From Verrucomicrobium sp. (lineage in GTDB: Bacteria; Verrucomicrobiota; Verrucomicrobiia; Methylacidiphilales; UBA1321): DNA of 64,000 bases. Of this stretch, positions 52,516-62,642 are shown one piece after another. Location: contig JAFIGT010000003.1 of NCBI GenBank assembly GCA_017849585.1, positions 62,001 through 126,000 on the forward strand, read 5' to 3'. The position numbers and the translations under genes were made by a program. Positions within the stretch are counted from its first letter, which is position 1. Each line of letters starts with the position of its first letter. The notes below the pieces were generated by a model that saw nothing but the letters and a program-made list of their open reading frames with translations, was not told the DNA's origin and did not search any database.

Positions 52516-52761
52516 ATGGCAGAAAAAACGATCGAAGAGAAGGTAAAGGACATCATCGTCGAGCAACTCGGCGTCAACCCCGAACAGGTCACCACCACCG
52601 CCAAGTTTATTGAAGACTTGGGCGCGGATTCCCTCGACACCGTCGAGCTGGTCATGGCCTTTGAAGAAGAGTTCAACGTCGAAGTTCCGGATGAAGAAGC
52701 CGAAAAGCTTCAGACCGTCGGCGACGTCATCAAGTACATCGAAGAAAAAGGCAGCAAGTAA
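52516..52761 (+). CDS. acpP: Acyl carrier protein
   Basis: 81 residues, acidic. [20 protein letters not shown] carries the serine for 4'-phosphopantetheine. AGGAG (52501-52505) lies about 10 bp before the ATG, one of the few strong ribosome sites here, as expected of a highly made protein. The 90 bp upstream of the gene are A+T-rich with an A-run and probably hold a separate promoter. A terminator follows. Confidence 0.97.
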   Translation: MAEKTIEEKVKDIIVEQLGVNPEQVTTTAKFIEDLGADSLDTVELVMAFEEEFNVEVPDEEAEKLQTVGDVIKYIEEKGSK

Positions 52762-52781
52762 TTAGCTGTAAGAATCGTGCG

Positions 52782-52809
52782 AAAAGGCACCCTTCCATGG
52801 GTGCCTTTT
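52782..52809 (+). terminator. Intrinsic terminator after acpP
   Basis: AAAAGGCACCC (52782-52792) pairs with GGGTGCCTTTT (52799-52809) around a 6-nt loop and is followed by T. It would reduce read-through into fabF and make acpP mRNA abundant. Confidence 0.88.
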
Positions 52810-52829
52810 TGCTTCAACCACTTTAGCAC

Positions 52830-54074
52830 ATGAGTTATCGTCGGGTAGTCATCACCGGCATGGGCGCGGTTACGCCCTTGGGAAACGACGTGCCCACCAC
52901 TTGGTCGCAGTTAATCGCCGGCCAGAGCGGAATTGGGAACATCACCGCCTTCGACGCGAGCGCCTATGATTGCCGCTTCGCGGGTGAAGTGAAAAATTTC
53001 GAGCCGGCCAAATATTTTAACACCCCCAAGGACGCCCGCCGCACGGATCGTTACGTCCAACTGGCCATGGCTGCTTCGAAGGAAGCGGTTGCACAGGCCA
53101 AGCTCAAGGATGTGGATCTCGACTTCGACCGGGTCGGCGTGATGATCGGTTCCGGTATTGGTGGCCTCGGATCGCTGTCCGAACAGCACCAGATTCTCCT
53201 CGCGAAGGGACCGGGCCGTGTCTCTCCCTTCATGATCCCGATGATGATCAGCAACATGGCCTCGGGCATCATCTCCATGGAATTTGGCTACCGCGGACCG
53301 AACTTCGCGGTCGTCACCGCCTGCGCGACCGCCAATCAATGTATTGGCGAAGCCTGGCGCATTATCCGCACCGGCGATGCCGATGCGATCGTGGCCGGAG
53401 GCAGTGAAGCTGCCGTGGTTCCGCTCGGCATTGGTGGCTTTGCCGCCATGAAAGCCCTCAGCACCCGCAACGACGAACCCACCCGCGCTTCCCGTCCGTT
53501 CGACAAGGATCGCGATGGTTTTGTCATGGGTGAAGGCGCTGGCGTTGTCGTTTTGGAAGAACTCGAGCACGCCGTTCGCCGCGGTGCTCACATCTTTGCC
53601 GAATTGACCGGTTACGGCATCACGGCGGATGCGTACCACATGACCTCCCCGTCGCCCGAAGGCGCAGGCGGAGCCCGTGCGGTCATCTCCGCACTCAAGC
53701 ATGCCCAGCTCAACCCCGAGCAGATTGATTACATCAACGCCCACGGCACCTCCACGGGCCAGGGCGACATCTGCGAAACGCAGGGCATCAAGAGCGTCTT
53801 TGGCCAATACGCCAAGAAAGTCATGGTCAGCTCAACAAAGTCGATGACCGGCCACTTGCTCGGCGCGGCGGGTTCCGTCGAACTCATTGCCTGTATCAAG
53901 GCGATCGAGACCGGCGTCGTTCCCCCGACCATCAATCTCGATAATCCTGATCCCGAATGCGACCTCGACTACGTGCCCAACAAGGCTCGCGAAGTCAAGG
54001 TGACCCGCGCGCTGAACAACTCGTTTGGCTTCGGCGGACACAACGCCTCGGTGATTGTTGAGAAATTCGTTTGA
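52830..54074 (+). CDS. fabF: 3-oxoacyl-ACP synthase II
   Basis: 414 residues. Catalytic Cys in VTACATANQCIGEA, His in NAHGTSTGQGD and His in STKSMTGHLLGAAGSVE form the elongating KAS II triad. The family ending NNSFGFGGHNASV is intact. It condenses malonyl-ACP with acyl-ACP. Downstream of acpP after the terminator, 20 bp away, so its expression depends on read-through or on a promoter within the terminator region. Confidence 0.96.
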   Translation: MSYRRVVITGMGAVTPLGNDVPTTWSQLIAGQSGIGNITAFDASAYDCRFAGEVKNFEPAKYFNTPKDARRTDRYVQLAMAASKEAVAQAKLKDVDLDFDRVGVMIGSGIGGLGSLSEQHQILLAKGPGRVSPFMIPMMISNMASGIISMEFGYRGPNFAVVTACATANQCIGEAWRIIRTGDADAIVAGGSEAAVVPLGIGGFAAMKALSTRNDEPTRASRPFDKDRDGFVMGEGAGVVVLEELEHAVRRGAHIFAELTGYGITADAYHMTSPSPEGAGGARAVISALKHAQLNPEQIDYINAHGTSTGQGDICETQGIKSVFGQYAKKVMVSSTKSMTGHLLGAAGSVELIACIKAIETGVVPPTINLDNPDPECDLDYVPNKAREVKVTRALNNSFGFGGHNASVIVEKFV

Positions 54075-54111
54075 TACTCACCACGATTCACGTATACTCC
54101 TTAGCTCCCTT

Positions 54112-54348
54112 ATGAAAGCCGATACACATCCTGATTACATCGAGACGACCATTACCTGTGCCTGTGGCACGGTGTACAACACCCGCTCGACCAAGCAAAA
54201 CCTCCGTATCGGTATCTGCGCCGCTTGCCACCCGTTCTTTACTGGTCAGCAAAAGTTCGTTGATACCGCCGGACGCGTCGAGAAGTTCACCCGTCGCTTC
54301 GGCGCCACCCGCATGGCGGGCAAGGCTGCTGCCACGAAGAAGAAATAG
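54112..54348 (+). CDS. rpmE: Ribosomal protein L31
   Basis: 78 residues from ATG 54112. ITCACGTVYNTRSTK and GICAACHPFFTGQQKFVDTAGRVEKFTRRF are L31 motifs; the CxC and CxxC cysteines mark the zinc-binding (C+) form. It has a Lys/Ala-rich tail. Follows fabF by 37 bp and precedes prfA, a common L31-RF1 order. Confidence 0.96.
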   Translation: MKADTHPDYIETTITCACGTVYNTRSTKQNLRIGICAACHPFFTGQQKFVDTAGRVEKFTRRFGATRMAGKAAATKKK

Positions 54349-54362
54349 CTTCCGCGCAAGAA

Positions 54363-54407
54363 GGGCGACTGGCCTCCCAATGGGAGGTGAGTCGCCCTCT
54401 TTGTTTT
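54363..54407 (+). terminator. Intrinsic terminator after rpmE
   Basis: GGGCGACT (54363-54370) pairs with AGTCGCCC (54390-54397), with an inner stem CCTCCC/GGGAGG around AAT, then TCTTTGTTTTT. prfA therefore likely has its own promoter or depends on read-through. Confidence 0.85.
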
Positions 54408-54438
54408 TATTGCACGACAGCCAGACTGTTTTTTTTCC

Positions 54439-55515
54439 ATGGATCTCAAGCCGCACATCGAGCGATTTCGCAGACGGTTCACCGAATTGGAAGCCGAGTT
54501 GGCCAAGCCCGACCTCTACTCCAATGCGAGCCGTGCGCAGGAGTTGACCCGCGAGCACTCGCGCCTCAAACAGACTCTGGCTGATGCGGCCCGCTGGGCC
54601 AAGCTGGAGGAGGAAATCGTTGCGGCCGAGGACATGCTTAAAAGCGGTGATTCGCAACTCGCCGAAATGGCCGAGGAGGAATTGCGTTCTCTTCGCCCCG
54701 CATCCGAAAAGGTGCAGCAAGCGATCCGTTACGCCATCATCCCGCCGGACGAAGCCGATTCGCGCAACACCATCGTGGAAATTCGCGCCGGCACCGGGGG
54801 CAATGAAGCGGCCCTGTTTGCCGCCGACCTCTATCGCATGTACAGCCGCTATGCCGAGCGCCACGGCTGGAAGTGCGAGATGATGGAGTACAGCCCTGCC
54901 GATCTCGGCGGCGTGAAGGAAGTCATTTTTCAAGTGAATGGCGAGGACGTTTTCAAGAAACTCCGCTACGAAAGCGGTGTGCATCGCGTGCAACGCGTAC
55001 CCGCCACCGAAGCGCAGGGGCGTATTCACACATCAACCGCCACGGTGGCCGTCTTGCCGGAAGCAAAGGAAGTCGATCTCGTCATCAAGCCGGAAGAGCT
55101 TCGCATCGAAGTCTGCCGCTCGGGCGGTCCCGGTGGGCAGGGTGTGAACACGACAGACTCCGCCGTCCAGATTTTGCATATTCCCACCGGCACCATCGTC
55201 CGCTGTCAGGATGGCCGTTCGCAGATCAAGAATCGCGAAAAAGCGATGGGCGTTTTGCGCGCCCGACTGCTTGAGGTCAAGCGCAGCGAGGAAGAAGCCA
55301 AGTACGCGGAACACCGCCGCAGCCAGATCGGTCGCGGCGATCGCAATGAAAAGATTCGCACCTACAATTTTCCGCAGAACCGCATCACCGATCACCGGAT
55401 CAATTACACGGCGCACAACTTGCCCGAAACTCTCGACGGCGATCTCGATGATCTCATCGAGAAGTTAATTTCTACGGTGCTCGAAGAGAAGCTCGCTGAA
55501 ATCGAAAAAGGCTAA
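54439..55515 (+). CDS. prfA: Peptide chain release factor 1
   Basis: 358 residues. [23 protein letters not shown] includes the PAT tripeptide that reads UAA/UAG, and [18 protein letters not shown] has the GGQ motif for peptidyl-tRNA hydrolysis. The coiled domain 1 (about 1-100) is intact. Its stop TAA overlaps by two bases the TAG stop of the converging GH130-like gene. Confidence 0.97.
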   Translation: MDLKPHIERFRRRFTELEAELAKPDLYSNASRAQELTREHSRLKQTLADAARWAKLEEEIVAAEDMLKSGDSQLAEMAEEELRSLRPASEKVQQAIRYAIIPPDEADSRNTIVEIRAGTGGNEAALFAADLYRMYSRYAERHGWKCEMMEYSPADLGGVKEVIFQVNGEDVFKKLRYESGVHRVQRVPATEAQGRIHTSTATVAVLPEAKEVDLVIKPEELRIEVCRSGGPGGQGVNTTDSAVQILHIPTGTIVRCQDGRSQIKNREKAMGVLRARLLEVKRSEEEAKYAEHRRSQIGRGDRNEKIRTYNFPQNRITDHRINYTAHNLPETLDGDLDDLIEKLISTVLEEKLAEIEKG

Positions 55516-56963
55516 GCCGGGATCATCTCGGCCAGCAGTTCAGGCAAGGGTACGGTCATGAATGAGCTGGCCGTGTCAGACATGGCATAGGGCAGAATCA
55601 GAATATCGTTGTGCACGAGGGCGCCGCAGCTATAGACCACGTTCGGCACATAACCTTCCCGTTCGGTCTCATTGGGGGTTAACAGGGGTTGTTTAAGCCG
55701 CCCAATCACTCGTTCAGGATTCTCCCGGTCCAACAGGATCGCGCCGATGCAATATTTGCGCATTGGCCCCACGCCATGAGTTAGCACCAGCCAGCCCGTG
55801 TCCGTTTCTATGGGCGAGCCACAGTTTCCGAGTTGAAGAAATTCCCAGGAATAGGTGGGTTTGAGCAGAGGAATCTTCGTATGCCAGAAGTGAAGCTCCT
55901 CGGAAAACATGATATAGAGATTTTCCCCATCCTGTCGCGAGAGTGTGACGTAACGCCCATTGATTTTTCGTGGAAAAAGAGCCATACCCTTGTTCTGCAC
56001 TTCCGGCCCATTCAGGGTGGAGATGCGGAAGTGCGAGAAGTCGCGAGTTTCCAATAACTGCGGAATCGTGACGCGTCCATCGTACGCCGTGTAGGTGGCG
56101 AGATAGGTGATGGAACCGTCCTCTTCCATGAAGCGTACGAACCGGGCATCCTCAATGCCATTCGATTCATTCGGAGAGTGGGGGAAAATAATGCGTTCGG
56201 TAATCGGCTGGTCAGGGGTATAGACGACCTCGTAGTTGGAGAGTGCCAGGTTGAGTAAACGGCTCGCACTTCGGTCGAACTCCGTATTACGATGCCGGGC
56301 ATGGCGGCGCAGGAACGTGATTTCCTGCGTCAGCTCGTCCACGGTGAAGCTTGGGCTCATGTTGTTAAGAATGATTTCCGAGACAGAGTCCGCCACGCCG
56401 AGTTCCTGCAGCTTTCTCCAAAAGAGAGTCTTGTCATAGGAGGCATGCGGGATGTGCTCTGGGGTGGTGACGAATCGGGTGGGGGTATCGACCGTGATGT
56501 GCCCGGTATCACTCACGGTCCCGGTACGGAAGGTAATGGAGGAAAGGTGACCTTCCCCCGTGGCGCGTAGGCTGAGGATAAACCGGAGGACCCCGTGCGG
56601 CAGGCGGGTTTGATCCGGGTGAGGGATGATGGAGGGGTTGAAGAGTGCGGCCGCTTCAAGGGAATATTCCTGCGTAAAGTAGGAAGCGATCAGAAGTTGA
56701 CGTTGCTCCGAGAGGGGTTGATTGGTAGGCAGAAGATGCTGCACCGCTTGAAAGCGAGCGAGGAAGTAATCGCGCAGTCGTTGGTGGCGAGTGTGAAATT
56801 CAGCCAGCACCTGCGTGAGCGTTCCTCCGACCTCCTCTTCCGACAAGGCCAGGACACGTGCGAGCACGCGCAGGCAGCGTTGGTCATCGAGAAACTGAAG
56901 CGGACGAAAGAGCACGCGGGAGGGATCGGGCTTCAGTACAATGCCGGTACGTTGAATGTTCAT
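55512..56963 (-). CDS. GH130-like glycoside phosphorylase
   Basis: 483 residues. The five-blade propeller pattern of GH130 is seen: [51 protein letters not shown], and [41 protein letters not shown] with GYVPNVVYS near the catalytic side. The N-terminal 200 residues are an extra helical region. GH130 enzymes phosphorolyse beta-mannosides. It is 14 bp downstream of a GT4 gene on the same strand, suggesting that the pair makes or recycles one glycan. Confidence 0.85.
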   Translation of the reverse strand: MNIQRTGIVLKPDPSRVLFRPLQFLDDQRCLRVLARVLALSEEEVGGTLTQVLAEFHTRHQRLRDYFLARFQAVQHLLPTNQPLSEQRQLLIASYFTQEYSLEAAALFNPSIIPHPDQTRLPHGVLRFILSLRATGEGHLSSITFRTGTVSDTGHITVDTPTRFVTTPEHIPHASYDKTLFWRKLQELGVADSVSEIILNNMSPSFTVDELTQEITFLRRHARHRNTEFDRSASRLLNLALSNYEVVYTPDQPITERIIFPHSPNESNGIEDARFVRFMEEDGSITYLATYTAYDGRVTIPQLLETRDFSHFRISTLNGPEVQNKGMALFPRKINGRYVTLSRQDGENLYIMFSEELHFWHTKIPLLKPTYSWEFLQLGNCGSPIETDTGWLVLTHGVGPMRKYCIGAILLDRENPERVIGRLKQPLLTPNETEREGYVPNVVYSCGALVHNDILILPYAMSDTASSFMTVPLPELLAEMIPA

Positions 56964-56977
56964 GACGGAAGGGGTAT

Positions 56978-59272
56978 TTAGACGGCTACTTCGGCTTCGG
57001 GCTGTTTCTGAAATGACTTTAGATCGTGCTCCAGCAATTCCATTTCGCTGAGACTGATGAGGTAGGCGAGGGTCGATTCAGCTCCTTGATTCTGGTTCAC
57101 GCGGTCGATGTGCAAACCATCGCAGCAGCCGCCGGTTTTCGGATCATAAAGTGGAAGACCGAGATCGTTGCGTCCCAAAAACCATTCGAAGGCGGTACGA
57201 GCTTCGTCTTGCCAGAACGTGTCCTTGGTGGTGCGGTAGGCTTCGAGACATGCCGAAATGGTGGCATGGGCTTCGATGGGTTGCTGGTCGAACTTCGCCG
57301 CCTTGCCATTTCGTGGATAGAAGCCGTTGGAACCGATGGGGCGAAAATGACCCTGAGGTGTTTTTTGTACGGAAACAAGCCATCGCAATGAACGCAGGCC
57401 AATGTCATAGGCCCGGGAATTGTCCGCCCACCGTCCCGCGAGAATGAGTACTTCGGGCAAACGGGCGTTCGCGTAAGTGAGGATATCTTCAAACCATAGC
57501 CAATCGTCAGTGGCGGCTTTTTCGAATAACCCAATAAGGCGCTCTGTGAGTATATCGCGGATTTGCGCTGCCGACCGATTGCCACTCAAGCGACGGAAAT
57601 ATTCATAGATGCCGAGCAGTGTGAATGCCCAGGCGCGTGGTGAAGTGGTGTCGAGAATGGACGGGAGGGCGCGGTCAAAAAGCTGCGCCGACCATGCTTG
57701 CAGGTCGCGGTGATTGGACCGGCCCGTGCAGGTTCCGAGCGCCCACAATGCGCGGCCCTGACTGTCTTCGGAACCTTCCTCTTCGAGCCAACGCCGGTCA
57801 TAACCCATGAAGTTGCGGAATCTCTTTTTCTCCGGATTATAGGCGTACTGCATGAAGCTGGCGTAGGTCTCGGCCAGACGATGCAGGTCGCGACCTTCGA
57901 CTTCGAGCTCTTCAAGTAGGACTGTCGCGATCAACGCGCGGGCGTTGTCATCGACGCAATAGCCATGATGATAATCGGGCAGGGAATAGATCGCATGTTG
58001 AAAGATCCCGGTCGAATCGGACAGGCGGTTGAGGTGATCCAGGCGCAGATCAGGCAGCTCGAGCCGGTCTTCGGCCAGAGTCTTCACTTTGAGACGACGT
58101 AGCGACACGCTGGTCGGACTCCGGCGCGCCTTTTCGAAGGACTTCATGTAAAGCTGGGCGGTTTTACTCCAGACCATTTCCCGGCCCATAAGGTACGCGC
58201 GCTTGCGCATGGCGTGGCGCCGGCTGTCGTCCTGCAGGAGGGAGAGGATTGCATCGGCCATGGCCTTGGAATCGCCAAAGGGCACGAGTAATCCGTGATC
58301 GTCTTTTAGCAATTCGGCGGCATGCCAGTAAGGCGTCGAGATGACGGCCTTGCCGCAGCCGAAGGCATACGCAAGAGTGCCGGAAGTGGTCTGGGCGGCG
58401 TTCTGGTACGGTGTGATGTAGAGGTCCGCTACGCCGAGGAATTCCTTGAGCTCCTCTAGTTCCACGAAGCGGTTGTAGAAACTGATGTTGCGCTTGATGC
58501 CGAGATCCTTCGCAAGCCGCTCCAGGCTTAAGCGATATGCCTCGCCATGTTCCCGGACGAGATTGGGATGTGTGGCGCCGAGAACGATATAGACGAGATT
58601 CGGGAACACCTTGACCACCTCGGGCAGCGCGCGCAGGACATTCTCGATGCCTTTATTGGGCGAGAGCAAACCGAAGGTGAGAAGGACATGCTTGCCCTCC
58701 ACATCGAACTGGTCCTTGTAAAAGTTCGGGTCGACGAAAGGCATGTCCGGAATGCCGTGGGGAATCAGATCAATTTTTTCCGGAGGCACGCCATAGATCT
58801 TTTGCAGCATCGAGCGGCCATGCTCGGTCATCACCACGAGTCGCGCGGAGAGAACGGAGAGTTCTTGCAACACGCGGCGCTGGTCAACGCCCGGCTCCTG
58901 CAGGATCGTGTGCAATGTCGTCACCACAGGAATGCGCAGATCGCGCAACAGGGCGAGGATGAAGCTGCCTGCCGGACCGCCATAGATGCCGTATTCATGC
59001 TGGAGGCAGACAACGTCGGCATTGCTGAAGTTCAGGTAATCGGCGGTGCGACGATAGGAATCGAGGTCATTCTCGTTGAATTCGAAGCGTGCCTCATCTG
59101 GATATTCGTAACCGGAGGTGATGTCATTGACGGGTGCGACAAAGCTTTCGATCTGGGGATAACCCTCGGTGAGGGCGCTTCGCAGGTCGGCGGTGAATGT
59201 CGCAATACCGCATTTGCGGGGAAGATAATCACCAATCAAGGCGATTTTCTTGATCTCTGAGGCGAGGTGCAT
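56978..59272 (-). CDS. GT4 glycosyltransferase with C-terminal helical (alpha/alpha-barrel-like) domain
   Basis: 764 residues from ATG 59272 (AAAGGA lies about 6 bp upstream). GT-B fold at about 5-390: GDYLPRKCGIATFTADL, LHTILQEPG, LTFGLLSPNKGIENVLRALP and YITPYQNAAQTTSGTLAYAFGCGKAVISTPYWHAAELL. Residues about 410-750 form a helical repeat domain with DYHHGYCVDDNARALIA and WFEDILTYANARLPE, reminiscent of (alpha/alpha)6 glycosidases. Fusion with a GH130-like neighbour suggests a glycan-making and -trimming unit; the product is unknown. Confidence 0.88.
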   Translation of the reverse strand: MHLASEIKKIALIGDYLPRKCGIATFTADLRSALTEGYPQIESFVAPVNDITSGYEYPDEARFEFNENDLDSYRRTADYLNFSNADVVCLQHEYGIYGGPAGSFILALLRDLRIPVVTTLHTILQEPGVDQRRVLQELSVLSARLVVMTEHGRSMLQKIYGVPPEKIDLIPHGIPDMPFVDPNFYKDQFDVEGKHVLLTFGLLSPNKGIENVLRALPEVVKVFPNLVYIVLGATHPNLVREHGEAYRLSLERLAKDLGIKRNISFYNRFVELEELKEFLGVADLYITPYQNAAQTTSGTLAYAFGCGKAVISTPYWHAAELLKDDHGLLVPFGDSKAMADAILSLLQDDSRRHAMRKRAYLMGREMVWSKTAQLYMKSFEKARRSPTSVSLRRLKVKTLAEDRLELPDLRLDHLNRLSDSTGIFQHAIYSLPDYHHGYCVDDNARALIATVLLEELEVEGRDLHRLAETYASFMQYAYNPEKKRFRNFMGYDRRWLEEEGSEDSQGRALWALGTCTGRSNHRDLQAWSAQLFDRALPSILDTTSPRAWAFTLLGIYEYFRRLSGNRSAAQIRDILTERLIGLFEKAATDDWLWFEDILTYANARLPEVLILAGRWADNSRAYDIGLRSLRWLVSVQKTPQGHFRPIGSNGFYPRNGKAAKFDQQPIEAHATISACLEAYRTTKDTFWQDEARTAFEWFLGRNDLGLPLYDPKTGGCCDGLHIDRVNQNQGAESTLAYLISLSEMELLEHDLKSFQKQPEAEVAV

Positions 59273-59506
59273 CGGGTCCTTTCGTTGACATGGCCAATTT
59301 CCAGTCACGCAGATGTTGTGCCGCGAGGGGCACGTATCTTATTGCCTACAGGCTGATTGAGAGCCTGATCAGAAAGCGGACGCTCGCTGAACCTGACGAA
59401 GATTCTGCTCTTCCAAATGGATTCTGTCTATAAGTTCCCGAAGAACCCTCGCGATTTGCAAGGGCTCGAAATGGTCGATTTGCAAAATGCGATGTCGACG
59501 TGGTGG

Positions 59507-60598
59507 CTAGTTGAGCAGCGTGTACCAGTTATTGCGCTGGTGCGGGGTATAGCCCATCTCGCGAATGAGCCGTTGAATTTCCTGAACGGTGAGGTGGAAG
59601 GTGGTACCCGCTGAGGAGACCACGTTTTCCTCCATCATTACGCTGCCGAAATCGTTCGCGCCGAATTGAAGAGCAAGCTGGCCGATTTTCGGTCCCTGTG
59701 TCACCCAACTGGCTTGCACATTCGGGAAGTTATCCAGAAAGATGCGTGCTAGCGCTTGCATGCGGAGATATTCGTGCGAACCGACGGGCGTGGCTTTGAG
59801 GACCGTATTCTCGGGTTGGAAGGTCCAGCAAATGAACGCGGTGAAACCCTTGGTCTCGTCTTGCAAGTCGCGCAGGCGCGTGAGGTGCTCGATACGATCT
59901 TCCATCGTTTCCACGTGACCGAACATCATGGTCGCGGAGGAGTTTAATCCCTGGCGATGCGCCTGACGCATGACTTCGAGCCATGCATCGGATTTGCACT
60001 TGAGCGGAGCGATGCGATCGCGCACGCGGTCGACGAGAATCTCACCCCCACCTCCGGGAATGGAACCAAGACCGGCTTCTTTGAATTTGGCAATGACTTC
60101 GGCGATCGACAGGCCAAAGACTTCGGAAAAGTGGTTGAATTCGGGCGGAGAAAAACCGTGAACATTGATTGTGGGATGATTGCGCCGGATATGGGCGAGC
60201 ATTTCGAGGTAGTAATCGATTTTGAGCTTCGGATGATGACCGCCCTGCAGCAGAACCTGCGTGCCGCCGAGTGACTCAAGTTCGCGGATCTTGACGCTGA
60301 GTTGCTCGTGATTGAGTACGTAATGGTCGTCGTCCTTTTCTGTGCGATAGAACGCGCAGAATTTGCAATAGACGTTGCAGACGTTGGTGTAATTGATGTT
60401 GCGGTCAATCAGGTACGTGACGATCTCGTTGCCCTGACCGTCATAGGCGGGGGCCTTGATCGCGCGACGACGGGCGTCGGCGAGGGCGCCAAGTTCATGC
60501 AATGGCGCGTAGGCGAGGTCAAGCGCTTCGGCAGGAGTGATGCGTTCTCCGGCGAGGACTTTGCTTTTGGTTTCAGCGTTGAGCAGGGGCTGGATCAT
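59507..60598 (-). CDS. mqnC: Cyclic dehypoxanthine futalosine synthase
   Basis: 363 residues, radical SAM. The cluster motif is C74-x3-C78-x2-C81 (NVCNVYCKFCAF), and QGGHHPKLKIDYY and SIPGGGGEILVDRVR are MqnC hallmarks. It cyclises dehypoxanthine futalosine in the futalosine route to menaquinone. Last gene of the mqn operon, 21 bp after mqnA. Confidence 0.95.
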   Translation of the reverse strand: MIQPLLNAETKSKVLAGERITPAEALDLAYAPLHELGALADARRRAIKAPAYDGQGNEIVTYLIDRNINYTNVCNVYCKFCAFYRTEKDDDHYVLNHEQLSVKIRELESLGGTQVLLQGGHHPKLKIDYYLEMLAHIRRNHPTINVHGFSPPEFNHFSEVFGLSIAEVIAKFKEAGLGSIPGGGGEILVDRVRDRIAPLKCKSDAWLEVMRQAHRQGLNSSATMMFGHVETMEDRIEHLTRLRDLQDETKGFTAFICWTFQPENTVLKATPVGSHEYLRMQALARIFLDNFPNVQASWVTQGPKIGQLALQFGANDFGSVMMEENVVSSAGTTFHLTVQEIQRLIREMGYTPHQRNNWYTLLN

Positions 60599-60619
60599 GG
60601 CGGTGATGGGGTGAAGGAA

Positions 60620-61450
60620 TTAAATCCAGTGCAATTTGGGGAGAGCAGGAATAAGGCCGCATTCGAGTAGATGCTGGGCAAAGCAAACGATGCCACGTTT
60701 CTCTTCGGGGCCAATTTCAAAGCGAACGTTCTTGGTGAGGTAATGATATTCCTCGGGCGTGGCGGCGATCTCTGCCCGCGCTGCCATGCCGCGCACAGCG
60801 GCTTCGCGCAAGGCTTGGGCGATGGAACGATTGCCCACTTTCGGGTGCATCGCCCAGACGGCAAAGACGAAGGGTAGTTTGGTCAGTTGATACCAAGCTG
60901 CGCCAAGGTCGAGCACTTGCTCATCGGGATGCTGCTTGCGGTACGCCATGGCCTGATCGCCGATCCAGAGATGGGCATCGGCGGGAGCCTCGGTGGGAAG
61001 GAATTCAACCGGATGTTTCAGCATCTTGCGCATGAGGACGCGAATCAAAGCGGCGGAGGTTTTGGAGGCGCTATCGAGGGCGATGGTTTTGATTTGTGCG
61101 AAAGTGCAGCGATGAACGAGGATGACGCTGTAGACGGGGCCGCGGCTGGTGACTCCGTAGCCATCGACGATTTGGTAGCTGGGATGTTCCAGACATTCCA
61201 TGATCGGGACATTGGCCACATCGAGTTTGTGATCGCGCAATTGCTGGGCGATTTCCGTTGGATGTCCGTACACCACGTCATCGCCGAGGGTGTGGCAGAG
61301 GGGCTTGGCGTTGAGGTAGCGAACGCAGCCGACGCGCGGCAGGGTGAAATTGGCCGAGGTGAAAATGTCCGGCTGCGGAATGGTCGGTGGACGCGAACTC
61401 TTCTTCGGCGCGGGCCGGCGCGACGCTTCGGGGGCGGCGAGAGTCTTCAT
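60620..61450 (-). CDS. mqnA: Chorismate dehydratase
   Basis: 276 residues from ATG 61450. PRVGCVRYLNAKPLCHTL and DVANVPIMECLEHPSYQIVDGYGVTSRGPVYSVILV are typical of MqnA, which forms 3-enolpyruvylbenzoate as the first step of the futalosine route. A Lys/Pro/Ala-rich lead of about 35 residues precedes the core; a later start is possible but no ATG is better placed. Second-last in the operon. Confidence 0.9.
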   Translation of the reverse strand: MKTLAAPEASRRPAPKKSSRPPTIPQPDIFTSANFTLPRVGCVRYLNAKPLCHTLGDDVVYGHPTEIAQQLRDHKLDVANVPIMECLEHPSYQIVDGYGVTSRGPVYSVILVHRCTFAQIKTIALDSASKTSAALIRVLMRKMLKHPVEFLPTEAPADAHLWIGDQAMAYRKQHPDEQVLDLGAAWYQLTKLPFVFAVWAMHPKVGNRSIAQALREAAVRGMAARAEIAATPEEYHYLTKNVRFEIGPEEKRGIVCFAQHLLECGLIPALPKLHWI

Positions 61451-61496
61451 TTTCTTGGGAGGCTTGTCCACGGATGTGTTTTCGAAATTGAGACGA

Positions 61497-62642
61497 TCAG
61501 ACCACCGCCCCTTCCGGCAGGTCAAGCCGGGCCGGAGGGAGTTCTTCGCCGATGACTTCATAAAAAGTATTGCGCTGGCGCGGGACGCGACCGGCCTCAC
61601 GAATGGCTTTTTCGAGCGCGGCGGTGCTCTGCTCCTGCGGGGTTTTCGATCCGGCCATATGGAAGATCTTTTCCTGCTGGATCGTGCCATGAAGATCGTC
61701 GACTCCATAGCTCAGGGCGATTTGTGCCGTGGCCAATCCCATGCTCACCCAATAGGCGGTGATGTGGTCAAAGTTGTCGAGGTAGATGCGGCAGATCGCC
61801 AGTGTGCGCAGATCTTCGAAAGCGGACGCGCGGTGAAGATTGAGGTGCGAGAGCGCGTTGTTATCCGGTTCGTAAGCGAAAGGAACGATGGCGGTGAAGC
61901 CATGCGTCTCGTCTTGTAATTCGCGTAGGCGGCGCAAGTGATCAATGCGTTGTACCGGGGTTTCAATATGTCCGTAGAGCATCGTGCAGGTGCTGCGCAT
62001 GCCGAGTTGATGCCAGAGACGATGCACTTCCAGCCATTCCTCGGCCGTTTCCTTGCCGCGGCAAATTTGATCGCGGACGGCGGGATCGAAAATTTCCGCA
62101 CCACCACCGGTGAGGGAGTCGAGACCTGCGGCACGGAGAATCTCAAGCGTCTCGCGGAGGGGCTTTTTTGCCACCCGCTCGGCGAGGTGACGGATTTCGA
62201 TGGCGGTAAAGGCTTTTACGGTGAGCTTGGGGCAGGCGGCCTTGAGCTCTCGGATCATGCTCGTGTAGTAATCGAACGGGAGCTTCGGGTGCAGTCCGCC
62301 GACAATGTGCACTTCCGTGATGCCGCGATCATACGCCTCGCGCGTTTGCTTCACCATTTCCTCAACGTCGTACAGGAACGCGCCATCCTGTTTCGGTTTG
62401 CGGGCGAAGGCGCAGAACTGACAGGAGAGGATGCAGATGTTGGAATAATTGAGGTAGAGATTGAAAACGTAGGTGGCGATGTTGCCATGCTTGCGCTCGC
62501 GCACGTGATTGGCCAGCAGGCCGAGAACGTGGAGATCGCGACAGGCGTAAAGACGCGCGGCGTCCTCATCCGAAATGCGTTGCCCGGCGAAAACCTTTTC
62601 ACCGATATCTTCAATACCTGCTCGTTTTAATAGCGCATCCAT
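61497..62642 (-). CDS. mqnE: Aminofutalosine synthase
   Basis: 381 residues, radical SAM with C70-x3-C74-x2-C77 (NICILSCQFCAF). HIVGGLHPKLPFDYY and LDSLTGGGAEIFDPAVR are MqnE features. It joins 3-enolpyruvylbenzoate with SAM to give aminofutalosine. Its ATG 62642 lies 16 bp inside the ubiA coding end, so coupling is likely. Confidence 0.94.
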   Translation of the reverse strand: MDALLKRAGIEDIGEKVFAGQRISDEDAARLYACRDLHVLGLLANHVRERKHGNIATYVFNLYLNYSNICILSCQFCAFARKPKQDGAFLYDVEEMVKQTREAYDRGITEVHIVGGLHPKLPFDYYTSMIRELKAACPKLTVKAFTAIEIRHLAERVAKKPLRETLEILRAAGLDSLTGGGAEIFDPAVRDQICRGKETAEEWLEVHRLWHQLGMRSTCTMLYGHIETPVQRIDHLRRLRELQDETHGFTAIVPFAYEPDNNALSHLNLHRASAFEDLRTLAICRIYLDNFDHITAYWVSMGLATAQIALSYGVDDLHGTIQQEKIFHMAGSKTPQEQSTAALEKAIREAGRVPRQRNTFYEVIGEELPPARLDLPEGAVV

